The notes below the pieces were generated by a model. That model had not been told where the DNA came from, made no database searches, and worked only from the letters and a program-made list of their open reading frames with translations. Below are positions 23,687 through 30,928 of a stretch of DNA of 30,928 nt, in pieces. Source of the DNA: CAYZYO01 sp964482585 (GTDB lineage: Bacteria; Bacillota; Syntrophomonadia; Syntrophomonadales; Syntrophomonadaceae); NCBI GenBank assembly GCA_964482585.1, contig CAYZYO010000004.1:1-30928 (forward strand). The letters are read 5' to 3'. The first letter of the stretch is position 1, and the number at the start of each line of letters is the position of its first letter. The position numbers were made by a program, and so were the translations under genes.

Positions 23687-24679
23687 TCAGCTTTTTATCT
23701 GGGCTTTAAGCGCATTTATTTCCATCTTCAGAAGCTGGTTTTCTATCTCTAATTCGGTTATTCTATCATTTGTGGTTGATGCCTGTCCTTTTATAAGAAC
23801 TTTCTTATAATAATCATTTAGAATACTGTGTCCATATGTATCTCCTTTTTCATAAGCCTCTTGATAACTAGCGTATTTTTCCCTATCATATCCAGGACAA
23901 GCCCATTTGCCACCTAAATCAATCCACAGATTAGCAGATCCTCTTTTTACCAGGCTGAACCTGGGACTAAGTAATTCTTTGCCAGCAGGTAGGGGCTGGG
24001 TACAAGCATAGGCATAGAGATGCTGAATATGGGCTTCTACTCCGGTAGCTGGAGAATCAAAATATGCCCCATGTTTGTCTTCTACAAACCATACTTTTTC
24101 AGGGTTAGCCCCCCTTAGATCTTCGTCGGCAGCAGCTGCTTTGCCGGTAGCACTTAATCCACAATAGTTATTTTGATCTAGTTCAACTAATCCCCCAAAT
24201 TCCCACCAGCCTGTTTCTTTAGCTGCCTGACAAAAGGCAATATCACCTCTTATACCGTATTCTTCTCCTATCTTTAAGTATAAATCAACTAGATCTGGAG
24301 CATCAGGGTTGTTGGCCCTTAAGATCGTTCTCAGGGCTTCACTACTCACTGTTGATTTACCCATTATGGTAATTTCACTGTCTACTTGCCCATTCCCTGG
24401 TTGTCCATTTACTGGTGCCTGTGAACTTTCTATTATAACCCAGCGATTGGTATTATCCCAATCAACTATCATTCCTAACTCTTCACATATTGCCCTTATT
24501 GGAACCATTGTCCTATCACTAACTATTATTGGTGATACATCCGATTGCAGTTCTTGCCCATCTATAAATATCTTTATGGTTTGGACAGCTGTTGCCAGAG
24601 GCGATTTGAAAAAGAATATACCTGATACCGCAATTACTAAAAAGACAAAAAATCCTGCATAAAACTTCGCATTTTTCAT
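23687..24679 (-). CDS. Secreted glucosaminidase with copper-amine-oxidase-N-like domain
   Basis: A 330-residue exported protein. Residues about 5-32 are a hydrophobic signal or anchor (FFVFLVIAVSGIFFF). Residues about 33-88 match the short 'copper amine oxidase N-terminal' domain common on clostridial surface proteins (IKIFIDGQELQSDVSPIIV, DRTMVPIRAICEELG). Residues about 110-295 are a glucosaminidase domain: FCQAAKETGWWEFGG with the catalytic Glu candidate, NNYCGLSATG, and DSPATGVEAHIQHLYAYA. The C-terminal 30 residues (ITELEIENQLLKMEINALKAQ) are coiled coil. It should cut N-acetylglucosamine bonds of peptidoglycan at the cell surface, in growth, separation or lysis. GGGAGG is upstream of the ATG. 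Monocistronic. Confidence 0.9.
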   Translation of the reverse strand: MKNAKFYAGFFVFLVIAVSGIFFFKSPLATAVQTIKIFIDGQELQSDVSPIIVSDRTMVPIRAICEELGMIVDWDNTNRWVIIESSQAPVNGQPGNGQVDSEITIMGKSTVSSEALRTILRANNPDAPDLVDLYLKIGEEYGIRGDIAFCQAAKETGWWEFGGLVELDQNNYCGLSATGKAAAADEDLRGANPEKVWFVEDKHGAYFDSPATGVEAHIQHLYAYACTQPLPAGKELLSPRFSLVKRGSANLWIDLGGKWACPGYDREKYASYQEAYEKGDTYGHSILNDYYKKVLIKGQASTTNDRITELEIENQLLKMEINALKAQIKS

Positions 24680-25003
24680 TATAACCCTCCCAAAACTTAA
24701 TTTATATTAGAAGTTCAATTTTGCTGCTCAAAAATCCTTCTTATTAATATAGGTAAACAGCTGAAATATCGAATAAAAATATGGATCAACTAATTTTTAC
24801 AGCACTTTTTTATATAAATCCGCAATTATTTTGCAAGCCTGTACTCAATCAGAAAATATTACTTACAATTCATCGTTATCATACAAAAATATCGCTTCTT
24901 AAAAACCATAAAAAGACAAGCTTTGCAGGGGTTTTATTATATCTTATAAGTACTATTCAATAAATTGCCATTATTTTCTATTATGGGGGGGGCAGGAAAA
25001 ACT
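24680..25003. other. Divergent intergenic region
   Basis: AT-rich leader between the glucosaminidase and histidine kinase genes. The 60-codon frame at 24781-24963 lacks a ribosome binding site and is judged chance. No convincing promoter pair found. Confidence 0.4.
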
Positions 25004-26779
25004 ATGTCAAGAGTTGTTGTTATAAGTACAAAAGGGAATATTTTATATACCAATCAAAAGGTGGTAGAGGAATTTCCACTTCCAGTATCAGGCATCAATG
25101 ATGTCCTAAAAACTGTTCTAGCATGTAGTGAAGAGGAAGCTGATAAAATACAACAAAAAGTTTTGTCCGGAAATGGTCATCAAATTAAACAAACTATAAT
25201 GACCGGGGGGCAGACAAAAACCTATATCACCAATATAGAACCCTTAATGGAAAAAGATACAGTCTCTTCATTAGCGATAATATCCAGTGATATTAGCCAG
25301 TTATTAGAAGAATCTGAAATAAGTACTTGTAGCACCAGAAATCAATTTTTGGCAAATATGAATCATGAATTAAGAACTCCCTTAATAGGCATTCTCGGCT
25401 CAGTTGACCTCTTGTTGCAGAGTAAACTTAATAATATACAAACAGAAAATGTAGAAGTTATAAAGGATTGTGGCGAGCAATTACTTGACATAATAAATGA
25501 GATATTAAATGTTTCCAAACTTGAATTAGGGTTGGTTGAAATTAACCTGGAAGCATGTAATTTATTTGACATTTTTAGCAAGGCGGCCAAAATAATTGAT
25601 CCTATGCTGGCTAAAAAAGGGCTCGGGCTTAAGCTTGATATACCTTTAAAAATGCCGTCACATGTTCTGACCGATCGAGTTAAACTTTTCCAAATAATAT
25701 GCAATATCCTTTATAATTCGGTTAAATTCACTAATAAAGGCCAAATTATTCTTAAAGCAGCTGTCAAGAACGAATTAGAACAGCGATCCTGGTTATATGT
25801 TTCAGTTAGTGATACAGGCATAGGTATTCCTTATAGCCGGATGCAGGAAATATTTGAACCCTTTACCCAGTTAGATAATTCATCATCTCGTAATTTTGGG
25901 GGAACCGGGTTAGGCCTATATGTTTGTAAGAAACTACTAGAGTTAATGGATGGAGATATATGGGTGGATAACAATTACAATAATGATAGGGGTACTGTTG
26001 TCCACTTTAGAATACCCATACAAATAGTATCCTCTATAAATAATAACCCTGATAATAAATGTAATGCCAATGAACAAATCCAGGATGATTTTTTGATGGT
26101 TAACCCACGAAGGATTCTTATTGTTGAGGATAATCATCTTAATCAAAAAATAGTCTCGCAAATGCTAAGAACCTATGGATTTGAAGTAAGTTCAGCATCT
26201 AATGGTCTGGAATGCTTAAATATCCTGCAGGAAAAAGAGTTTGATGCAATTTTAATGGATATGCAAATGCCGCTTATGGATGGGTATGAGACAACTAGAT
26301 TTATTGCTAAAGACAGCAGCCTAAATCATATCCCTATAATTGCTATGACTGCTAATGCCATGATCGGTGACCGGGAAAAATGCCTTGCTGCCGGATGTGT
26401 TTCTTACCTGGCCAAACCCTTTAAAACAGATGAATTAATACAGGAAATAAAAAAATTCTTAAACCGGGAAACATCTCCCAGCAAGAATAGAGAACAGTCT
26501 TCTGCACCTTTTATTGCCGAGCTTATCCCGGAATTTATGGCCCTACTTTCAGATATGATAACCGATCTGGATGATGCTGTAGAACAAAAACAGTTTAAAA
26601 AAATACAGGGTATCAGCCATGATATAAAAGGTACTGCAGGTATGTATGGTTTTATAAAAATATCTAAAAAAGCTGCTCTTATTGAGCAGGCAGCAAAATT
26701 TAAAGCTAGAGAAACTATACTTAGTTTAACTAAGCAGCTGCATTACCTGTTTGAAGAAGCAAGTGCTCAGGTGTCATAA
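25004..26779 (+). CDS. Hybrid sensor histidine kinase with receiver and HPt domains
   Basis: A 591-residue soluble kinase. Order: PAS-like sensor (about 1-100; VVVISTKGNILYTNQKVVEEF), HisKA with phosphorylated His121 (FLANMNHELRTPL), HATPase_c with N box and G boxes (FQIICNILYNSVKF, DTGIGIPYS, GGTGLGLYVCKKL), a receiver (RILIVEDNHLNQ, AILMDMQMP, TANAM, YLAKPF) and a C-terminal HPt domain with SHDIKGTAGMYGF. The full His-Asp-His relay is in one chain; the final regulator is elsewhere. No membrane segment, so the signal is cytoplasmic. ATG 25004 is preferred (AGGA six bases upstream; start before the PAS); the frame opens at TTG 24965. The orphan LytTR regulator is 22 kb away and not obviously its partner. 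Confidence 0.93.
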   Translation: MSRVVVISTKGNILYTNQKVVEEFPLPVSGINDVLKTVLACSEEEADKIQQKVLSGNGHQIKQTIMTGGQTKTYITNIEPLMEKDTVSSLAIISSDISQLLEESEISTCSTRNQFLANMNHELRTPLIGILGSVDLLLQSKLNNIQTENVEVIKDCGEQLLDIINEILNVSKLELGLVEINLEACNLFDIFSKAAKIIDPMLAKKGLGLKLDIPLKMPSHVLTDRVKLFQIICNILYNSVKFTNKGQIILKAAVKNELEQRSWLYVSVSDTGIGIPYSRMQEIFEPFTQLDNSSSRNFGGTGLGLYVCKKLLELMDGDIWVDNNYNNDRGTVVHFRIPIQIVSSINNNPDNKCNANEQIQDDFLMVNPRRILIVEDNHLNQKIVSQMLRTYGFEVSSASNGLECLNILQEKEFDAILMDMQMPLMDGYETTRFIAKDSSLNHIPIIAMTANAMIGDREKCLAAGCVSYLAKPFKTDELIQEIKKFLNRETSPSKNREQSSAPFIAELIPEFMALLSDMITDLDDAVEQKQFKKIQGISHDIKGTAGMYGFIKISKKAALIEQAAKFKARETILSLTKQLHYLFEEASAQVS

Positions 26780-26872
26780 TTAACCCTTCTTGTTCTCGAC
26801 AAATTAATATATAATATTTAAAGTGTAATCATGAATATAGTGTATAAACAATATATTGAGGAGAAATGAAGG

Positions 26873-26956
26873 ATGCAGCTATATAGTTTCTGTTTGACTA
26901 CTAAAAAGGATTTTACTTTTTATCGAATACTGCTAGAGGAAAAGGCAAATGGCTAA
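26873..26956 (+). CDS. Possible 27-codon upstream frame coupled to the DegV gene
   Basis: ATG 26873 follows GAGGAGAAATGAAGG and reads 27 codons to TAA 26954-26956, overlapping the DegV start at 26949 by eight bases. The peptide (MQLYSFCLTTKKDF...) resembles nothing known. It might couple translation or be chance; no other support. Confidence 0.3.
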   Translation: MQLYSFCLTTKKDFTFYRILLEEKANG

Positions 26957-27779
26957 AGTAATTGTTACTGATAGTACGTCTTATTTGCCGCTTTATTGGG
27001 CTCAAAAATATGCTATTAAAATTATACCTTTAAATATTCATCTCCATGATAATGTTTTCCAGGAAGGTATAGATTTAACTAATAGCGATTATTATGATCT
27101 ACTAAGGAAAGAACCAATTTTCCCACTTACTTCTCAACCATCTGCAGGGCAATTTTCTGAAATATTTAAGAATCTGCAGGCGGGTGATGAAGCTCTGGTT
27201 ATATTAATATCTTCATTATTATCGGGAACAGTGCAATCAGCTTTAATGGCCAAAGCTATGCTGGATAATAATGCTATTAAAATAGATGTTATAGATTCCC
27301 GCTCTTCAACAATAGGACTGGGTTTTCAAGTAATAAAAGCATGCGAATTAATGGCTCAAGGAGAAGAAGTAGATAAAATAAAACAAGAATTAGTCAAACT
27401 GCAGCAGAAGCTTAAATTATATTTTGTAGTTGATGATTTAGAGTATCTTTTTCGCGGTGGTAGAATAAATCATTTTAGCAAATATATCGCTAATTTTCTG
27501 CAAATTAAGCCGGTCTTATGTGTGGAAAACGGTAAAATTGAAGTCTTTGAAAAAATACGGACCAAGAAGAAGGCAGTTAACAGAATAATAGGTGAACTAA
27601 GAAAAAACCTTGATAAAATCGAAAAAGCAGCTATTACCCATGTTGATTCACCCGATGAAGCCGCCTATTTGCATGAGGAAATTAAAAAATTCTACTTAGA
27701 GGATATTCCTATAATAGAAACCGGTCCTGTAATAGGCACTCATGTAGGCCCAGGAACAATAGGATTAGGCTTTTATTAA
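26949..27779 (+). CDS. DegV-family fatty-acid-binding protein
   Basis: A 276-residue soluble protein. The N-terminal VTDSTSYLPLYWAQKY, IIPLNIHLHDNVFQEGIDL and TSQPSAGQFSEIF, then ISSLLSGTVQSA and VIDSRSSTIGLGF, followed by YFVVDDLEYLFRGGRI and HVGPGTIGLGF, are the DegV series. DegV proteins bind a fatty acid; FakB members present it to the FakA kinase, but no fakA (DAK2) is adjacent. AGAGGAAAAGG precedes the ATG. A strong terminator follows. Whether it is a FakB or a lipid carrier of another kind cannot be decided from the window. Confidence 0.93.
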   Translation: MAKVIVTDSTSYLPLYWAQKYAIKIIPLNIHLHDNVFQEGIDLTNSDYYDLLRKEPIFPLTSQPSAGQFSEIFKNLQAGDEALVILISSLLSGTVQSALMAKAMLDNNAIKIDVIDSRSSTIGLGFQVIKACELMAQGEEVDKIKQELVKLQQKLKLYFVVDDLEYLFRGGRINHFSKYIANFLQIKPVLCVENGKIEVFEKIRTKKKAVNRIIGELRKNLDKIEKAAITHVDSPDEAAYLHEEIKKFYLEDIPIIETGPVIGTHVGPGTIGLGFY

Positions 27780-27785
27780 AATAGC

Positions 27786-27828
27786 AATAGTATAAGTAGT
27801 CCGTCTGGGGATTACTACTTATACTATT
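27786..27828. terminator. Strong bidirectional terminator between degV-like and metF genes
   Basis: AATAGTATAAGTAGT (27786-27800) pairs perfectly over 15 bp with 27814-27828 and a run of five T follows. Convergent genes stop on both sides. Confidence 0.9.
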
Positions 27829-27833
27829 TTTTT

Positions 27834-28700
27834 CTATAGACCTACGTTGGTGACTAGTGTACTAATTTGTTCGGCTTTATTCATAGTATACAGGTGAATT
27901 CCAGGCACTTTATTTGTCATAAGATCAGCAACCTGTTCACTGGCATATTCTATTCCAGCCTTCTGCATATCATCAGGATTATTTTCATATCTATCAACTA
28001 ACTCCAATAATTTGGCTGGAATTGAAGCTCCACAGAGATATATCATCCTTTTAATCTGCTTGGAATTTAAAACTGGCATTATGCCGGGAACTATCGGGCA
28101 GCTAATCCCTATCTTTACTGCTTTATCCACAAAATCATAGAATATCCGGTTGTCAAAAAATAGCTGGGTTATTAAAAAATCCACACCCACATCAACTTTT
28201 TGTTTTAAGTTTTTTAAATCTTCACTTAATCTATAACATTCCGGATGTCCTTCAGGATGAGCAGCTGCCGCTATACCAAAATCCGCTTTGCCGTGAATAT
28301 TATTGATTAATTGATACGCATAACGGTATTCCTGTTTTTCTAAATCAAAATCTGGTCGGTCATCAGGAAGATCACCTCGTAAAGCCATAATATTATGGAT
28401 ATCTTCCCTTAATAAATCATCTAAAATATCATCAACTTCTTTTTTAGTATGGCCTACACAGGTTAAATGAGCCTGGGACTCAATCCCGTATTCCTTTTTA
28501 ATCTTGGCAGCAATATCAACGGTTCTACCCCTGTTGCTTCCTCCTGCTCCATAAGTCACACTTATATACCCAGGATTTAATTTCTTTAAATCATCCAGAG
28601 TCTTAAAGATAATCTCCAAAGAATAATCCGGTCTCGGCGGAAATATTTCCAGGGATAAGACTATTTTATTCATTTTGTATAGATCTATAATTTTCTTCAT
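27834..28700 (-). CDS. metF: 5,10-methylenetetrahydrofolate reductase
   Basis: A 288-residue FAD enzyme with the MetF barrel motifs: LSLEIFPPRPDYS at the start, YISVTYGAGGSNRGRT, AHLTCVGHTKKEV, NIMALRGDLPDD, FGIAAAAHPEGHPE, and DFLITQLFFDN with VPGIMPVLN. It reduces methylene-tetrahydrofolate to methyl-tetrahydrofolate for methionine synthesis or the methyl branch of the Wood-Ljungdahl pathway. GAGGTGGG precedes the ATG. It stands alone: no metV partner or other pathway genes are present, so acetogenic use is not supported here. Convergent with the DegV gene, sharing its terminator. Confidence 0.93.
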   Translation of the reverse strand: MKKIIDLYKMNKIVLSLEIFPPRPDYSLEIIFKTLDDLKKLNPGYISVTYGAGGSNRGRTVDIAAKIKKEYGIESQAHLTCVGHTKKEVDDILDDLLREDIHNIMALRGDLPDDRPDFDLEKQEYRYAYQLINNIHGKADFGIAAAAHPEGHPECYRLSEDLKNLKQKVDVGVDFLITQLFFDNRIFYDFVDKAVKIGISCPIVPGIMPVLNSKQIKRMIYLCGASIPAKLLELVDRYENNPDDMQKAGIEYASEQVADLMTNKVPGIHLYTMNKAEQISTLVTNVGL

Positions 28701-28870
28701 TAACCCACCTCATAAATATTTTTTTATAATTAAAATTTTTGCATAATTAATAGATTACACTATATAACTATGTCTCAGGATACAATACAAAAGTACTAAT
28801 GGCATAAAAAAATATGCAGAACCCCCACTTATTTTTCTATTATATATAACTATTATTAAAATGTAAGAAT

Positions 28871-29007
28871 GATTCCACTGCAAAACTCTAATTCTTGTAT
28901 CGTAAAGGAGACTTTAGTCTCCGGCTAGCCAGATAATAACGGTATTTAGGGGAGATTGAAGTCTCCTCTACAGTATATGATGTATAACTACTTTTCGCAG
29001 TGAAATC
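28871..29007. repeat. MITE-like element with terminal inverted repeats enclosing a REP pair
   Basis: GATTCCACTGCAAAA (28871-28885) and TTTTCGCAGTGAAATC (28992-29007) are imperfect terminal inverted repeats (one substitution, one extra base). Between them lie two REP palindromes in opposite orientation: AAAGGAGACTTTAGTCTCC (28904-28922) and GGAGATTGAAGTCTCCTCTA (28951-28970). No coding frame. Likely a non-autonomous element or folded REPIN. Confidence 0.7.
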
Positions 29008-29072
29008 AAGAATAAAAATATGTATACATATTGCATTAAAATAGTAACATATCAGGTAACTAACTTATTGTA

Positions 29073-29102
29073 AAATAGGATTGAGTTTTCTCAATCCTAT
29101 TT
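29073..29102. terminator. Terminator of isocitrate dehydrogenase gene
   Basis: AAATAGGATTGAG pairs perfectly with its complement around a TTTT loop, 77 bases beyond the minus-strand stop of icd. Confidence 0.75.
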
Positions 29103-29178
29103 ATTATATAAAACTGATTTGGTTAAATAGAGTTTTTATACTATTAACGTCAGGTTATAGTTGTTTAATCAATATCAT

Positions 29179-30462
29179 TTAAAGGTTTTTAATTAACTCA
29201 TCCGCAAAAACGGAACATTTTACCTCTTTGGCCCCTTCCATTAAACGGGCAAAATCGTAAGTAACAACTCCGCTCCCAATAGTTTTTTCCATAGCATTTA
29301 TAATAAGATCAGCCGCTTCGTGCCAATTCAGATGGCGAAGCATCATTTCCCCGGATAAAATAACCGAAGAAGGATTGACCTTGTCAAGGCCCGCGTATTT
29401 AGGTGCAGTTCCATGTGTAGCTTCAAAAATTGCGTGTCCGGTATCATAATTTATATTAGCTCCAGGGGCAATTCCAATCCCCCCCACTTGAGCTGCTAGA
29501 GCATCTGAAATGTAATCCCCGTTTAGGTTTAAGGTAGCTACTACATCAAATTCTGCAGGACGAGTAAGAATTTGCTGCAGGAAAATATCTGCAATAGCAT
29601 CTTTAATGATGATTTTCCCTTCTTCTTCAGCATTCTTTTGTGCCTGATCTGCAGCTTCTTTTCCCTGATTCGCTTCTATTAAGTCATATTGATTCCAGGT
29701 GAAAACCTTATCTGCGAATTCTTCTTCTGCTAACTCATATCCCCATTGTTTAAAAGAACCTTCAGTAAATTTCATAATATTACCTTTATGAACCAGAGTT
29801 ACACTCTTTCTTCCTTCTTGAACAGCAAATTTTACCGCAGCACGTACCAGTCGTTTGGTACCTGTTTCAGAAACGGGTTTTATACCAATTCCTGAATCAT
29901 CGGGAAAACGTATTTTATCTACTCCCATCTCGTTTTGCAAATAATCAATAAGTTTTTTGACCTCTGGTGAACCTTCGGGAAATTCAATGCCAGCATATAT
30001 ATCCTCGGTATTCTCCCGGAAAATCACCATGTTAACATCCCCTGGCCGCTTAACCGGTGAAGGTACCCCTAGAAAGTAACGTACCGGACGCAAACAGGTA
30101 TATAAATCAAGTCCCTGTCTGAGAGCAACATTCAGGGACCGAATTCCACCTCCGATTGGGGTTGTTAATGGTCCTTTTATTGCAATAATATACTCGCGAA
30201 TAGTCTCCAGGGTTTCTTCAGGTAACCATTCACCAGTTTGATTAAATCCTTTTTCCCCTGCTAGTATCTCTTTCCAAACTATTGATCTCTGCCCTTTGTA
30301 GGCTTTTTCAACTGCCGCATCAAACACCCGGGATGCCGCTGCCCATATATCCGGGCCAGTTCCGTCCCCTTCAATAAATGGAATAACCGGGTGATCGGGA
30401 ACACTTAAGACCCCGTTTTGAACCATAATTTTTTCTCCCCAGGCTAGATTTCCAGCCACCAT
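29179..30462 (-). CDS. icd: NADP-type isocitrate dehydrogenase
   Basis: A 427-residue decarboxylating isocitrate dehydrogenase. Motifs: FIEGDGTGPDIW near the start, IRSLNVALRQ (with the Ser equivalent to the phosphorylated one in E. coli), NMVIFRENTEDIYAGIE, VHKGNIMKFTEG, and the coenzyme site HGTAPKYAG, whose Lys-Tyr pair indicates NADP specificity. It makes 2-oxoglutarate and NADPH in the oxidative citrate branch. GGGAGGG lies eight bases before ATG 30462, and the N-terminus aligns with Bacillus Icd. An internal ATG at M13 also has a site but gives a shorter start than family norm. Citrate synthase and aconitase are not adjacent. Confidence 0.95.
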   Translation of the reverse strand: MVAGNLAWGEKIMVQNGVLSVPDHPVIPFIEGDGTGPDIWAAASRVFDAAVEKAYKGQRSIVWKEILAGEKGFNQTGEWLPEETLETIREYIIAIKGPLTTPIGGGIRSLNVALRQGLDLYTCLRPVRYFLGVPSPVKRPGDVNMVIFRENTEDIYAGIEFPEGSPEVKKLIDYLQNEMGVDKIRFPDDSGIGIKPVSETGTKRLVRAAVKFAVQEGRKSVTLVHKGNIMKFTEGSFKQWGYELAEEEFADKVFTWNQYDLIEANQGKEAADQAQKNAEEEGKIIIKDAIADIFLQQILTRPAEFDVVATLNLNGDYISDALAAQVGGIGIAPGANINYDTGHAIFEATHGTAPKYAGLDKVNPSSVILSGEMMLRHLNWHEAADLIINAMEKTIGSGVVTYDFARLMEGAKEVKCSVFADELIKNL

Positions 30463-30518
30463 ATTCTAAACCCTCCCTTTTTTATCTATACTTTGTAAAA
30501 CCATTTCTAATTAACCAC

Positions 30519-30830
30519 CCATGCCCGTAGGACACAACCACCGATGAAAATAAAGCAAGGTGATTAACTACAGATGAACACAGATTAACGCAGATATTTT
30601 TTGTTTTTGTTTTGATAAGTATCTGGAATTTATAATATTTTACCTTTAACTCTGCAGTTAATCTTTAATTCTTATATTGTACCGTGTCTTATACCGTAGA
30701 GGCGAATTCAGTCGCCGCCCAGCCGCAATTCAAGATGAAAGAGCGGCGACTGAATTCGCCTCTACGGTTCCTACGGTTCTATCTACGGTTCTATTCAGTA
30801 AGGTGATTGCATTAAGTCTTTATTTTCTTA
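30519..30830. repeat. Long dispersed repeat, copy 2, with embedded REPIN
   Basis: Shares ordered blocks with 22533-22740. Between TGTACCGTGTCTTATACCG and GTAAGGTGAT the copy carries 30694-30767 plus repeated CTACGGTT units (30761-30790), which copy 1 lacks. Bases 30831-30928 are AT-rich with no gene visible; the region upstream of icd (30463-30518) should contain its promoter. Confidence 0.8.
30694..30767. repeat. REPIN: 25-bp perfect inverted pair of REP palindromes
   Basis: CCGTAGAGGCGAATTCAGTC and the next five bases (30694-30718) are exactly complementary to 30743-30767, with a 24-base centre. Each arm contains the REP motif (GCGACTGAATTCGCCTCTACGG type) seen at 4143, 21385 and 28951. 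Confidence 0.85.
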
Positions 30831-30928
30831 CTAATTATTAACTCAATAATAACCGCTTTGGCCAATAATCTATCTTTAAGCAAAATTAAATGTGCCATAT
30901 TTTTTGAAATGCTCAACGAGTCCTCCAT

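Noticed and set aside
24781..24963. 60-codon frame before the histidine kinase
   Set aside because: No ribosome binding site, AT-driven composition.
27834..28700. metF as evidence for a Wood-Ljungdahl cluster
   Set aside because: It is monocistronic with no acs, fhs, folD or metV genes nearby; MetF is also used for methionine synthesis.

Overview
The window looks like a low-GC anaerobic Bacillota chromosome, probably a clostridial or syntrophic lineage such as Syntrophomonadaceae. The reasons are AT-rich DNA, strong AGGAGG-type ribosome binding sites, a large cluster of iron-sulfur flavoproteins for heterodisulfide-reductase-type electron bifurcation, an acetate transporter, and two apparent selenoproteins. 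The lineage is inferred, not shown.

Layout. 1-797: 3'-truncated ChlI-like AAA+ ATPase (minus). 1449-2243: LytTR response regulator (minus). 2442-3317: radical SAM protein (plus). 3414-3842: DUF1285-like protein (minus). 3967-4200: dispersed repeats. 4338-7019: class III aminotransferase fused to an acyl-ACP-reductase-like half (minus). 7208-7369: 53-residue one-helix membrane protein. 7435-14415: seven-gene minus-strand operon hdrC-hdrB-hdrA-mvhD/floxD-floxC-floxB-floxA. hdrA and mvhD are each interrupted by one in-frame UGA exactly where the families have a conserved Cys, and each UGA is followed by a SECIS-like hairpin. I annotate both as full-length selenoproteins. 14739-15212: HAD protein. 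15213-15816: gene-free stretch with three consecutive, strongly base-paired inverted-repeat elements. 15817-21313: tight four-gene plus-strand operon of three unrecognised, largely helical proteins and an Hsp70-like ATPase; this is the best candidate for an undescribed system. 21331-21598: repeats. 21599-22090: MerR regulator with coiled coil. 22106-22907: orphan terminator and dispersed repeats. 22908-23570: acetate transporter. 23687-24679: secreted glucosaminidase. 25004-26779: hybrid histidine kinase. 26949-27779: DegV protein. 27834-28700: MetF. 28871-29007: MITE-like element. 29179-30462: isocitrate dehydrogenase. 30519-30928: repeat copy carrying a REPIN.

How the genes work together. 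The Hdr-Flox proteins form a recognisable soluble complex: FloxA would exchange electrons with NAD(H), FloxB and FloxC carry Fe-S clusters, MvhD/FloxD bridges to HdrA, HdrA is the bifurcating flavoprotein, and HdrB/HdrC handle the disulfide-type half-reaction. No hydrogenase or formate dehydrogenase subunit and no selenocysteine-insertion genes (selA-D) lie in the window. MetF, isocitrate dehydrogenase and the acetate carrier fit central C1/C2 metabolism but are separate transcription units. Gaps between operons are unusually rich in palindromic REP/REPIN elements, short tandem repeats and long dispersed repeats.
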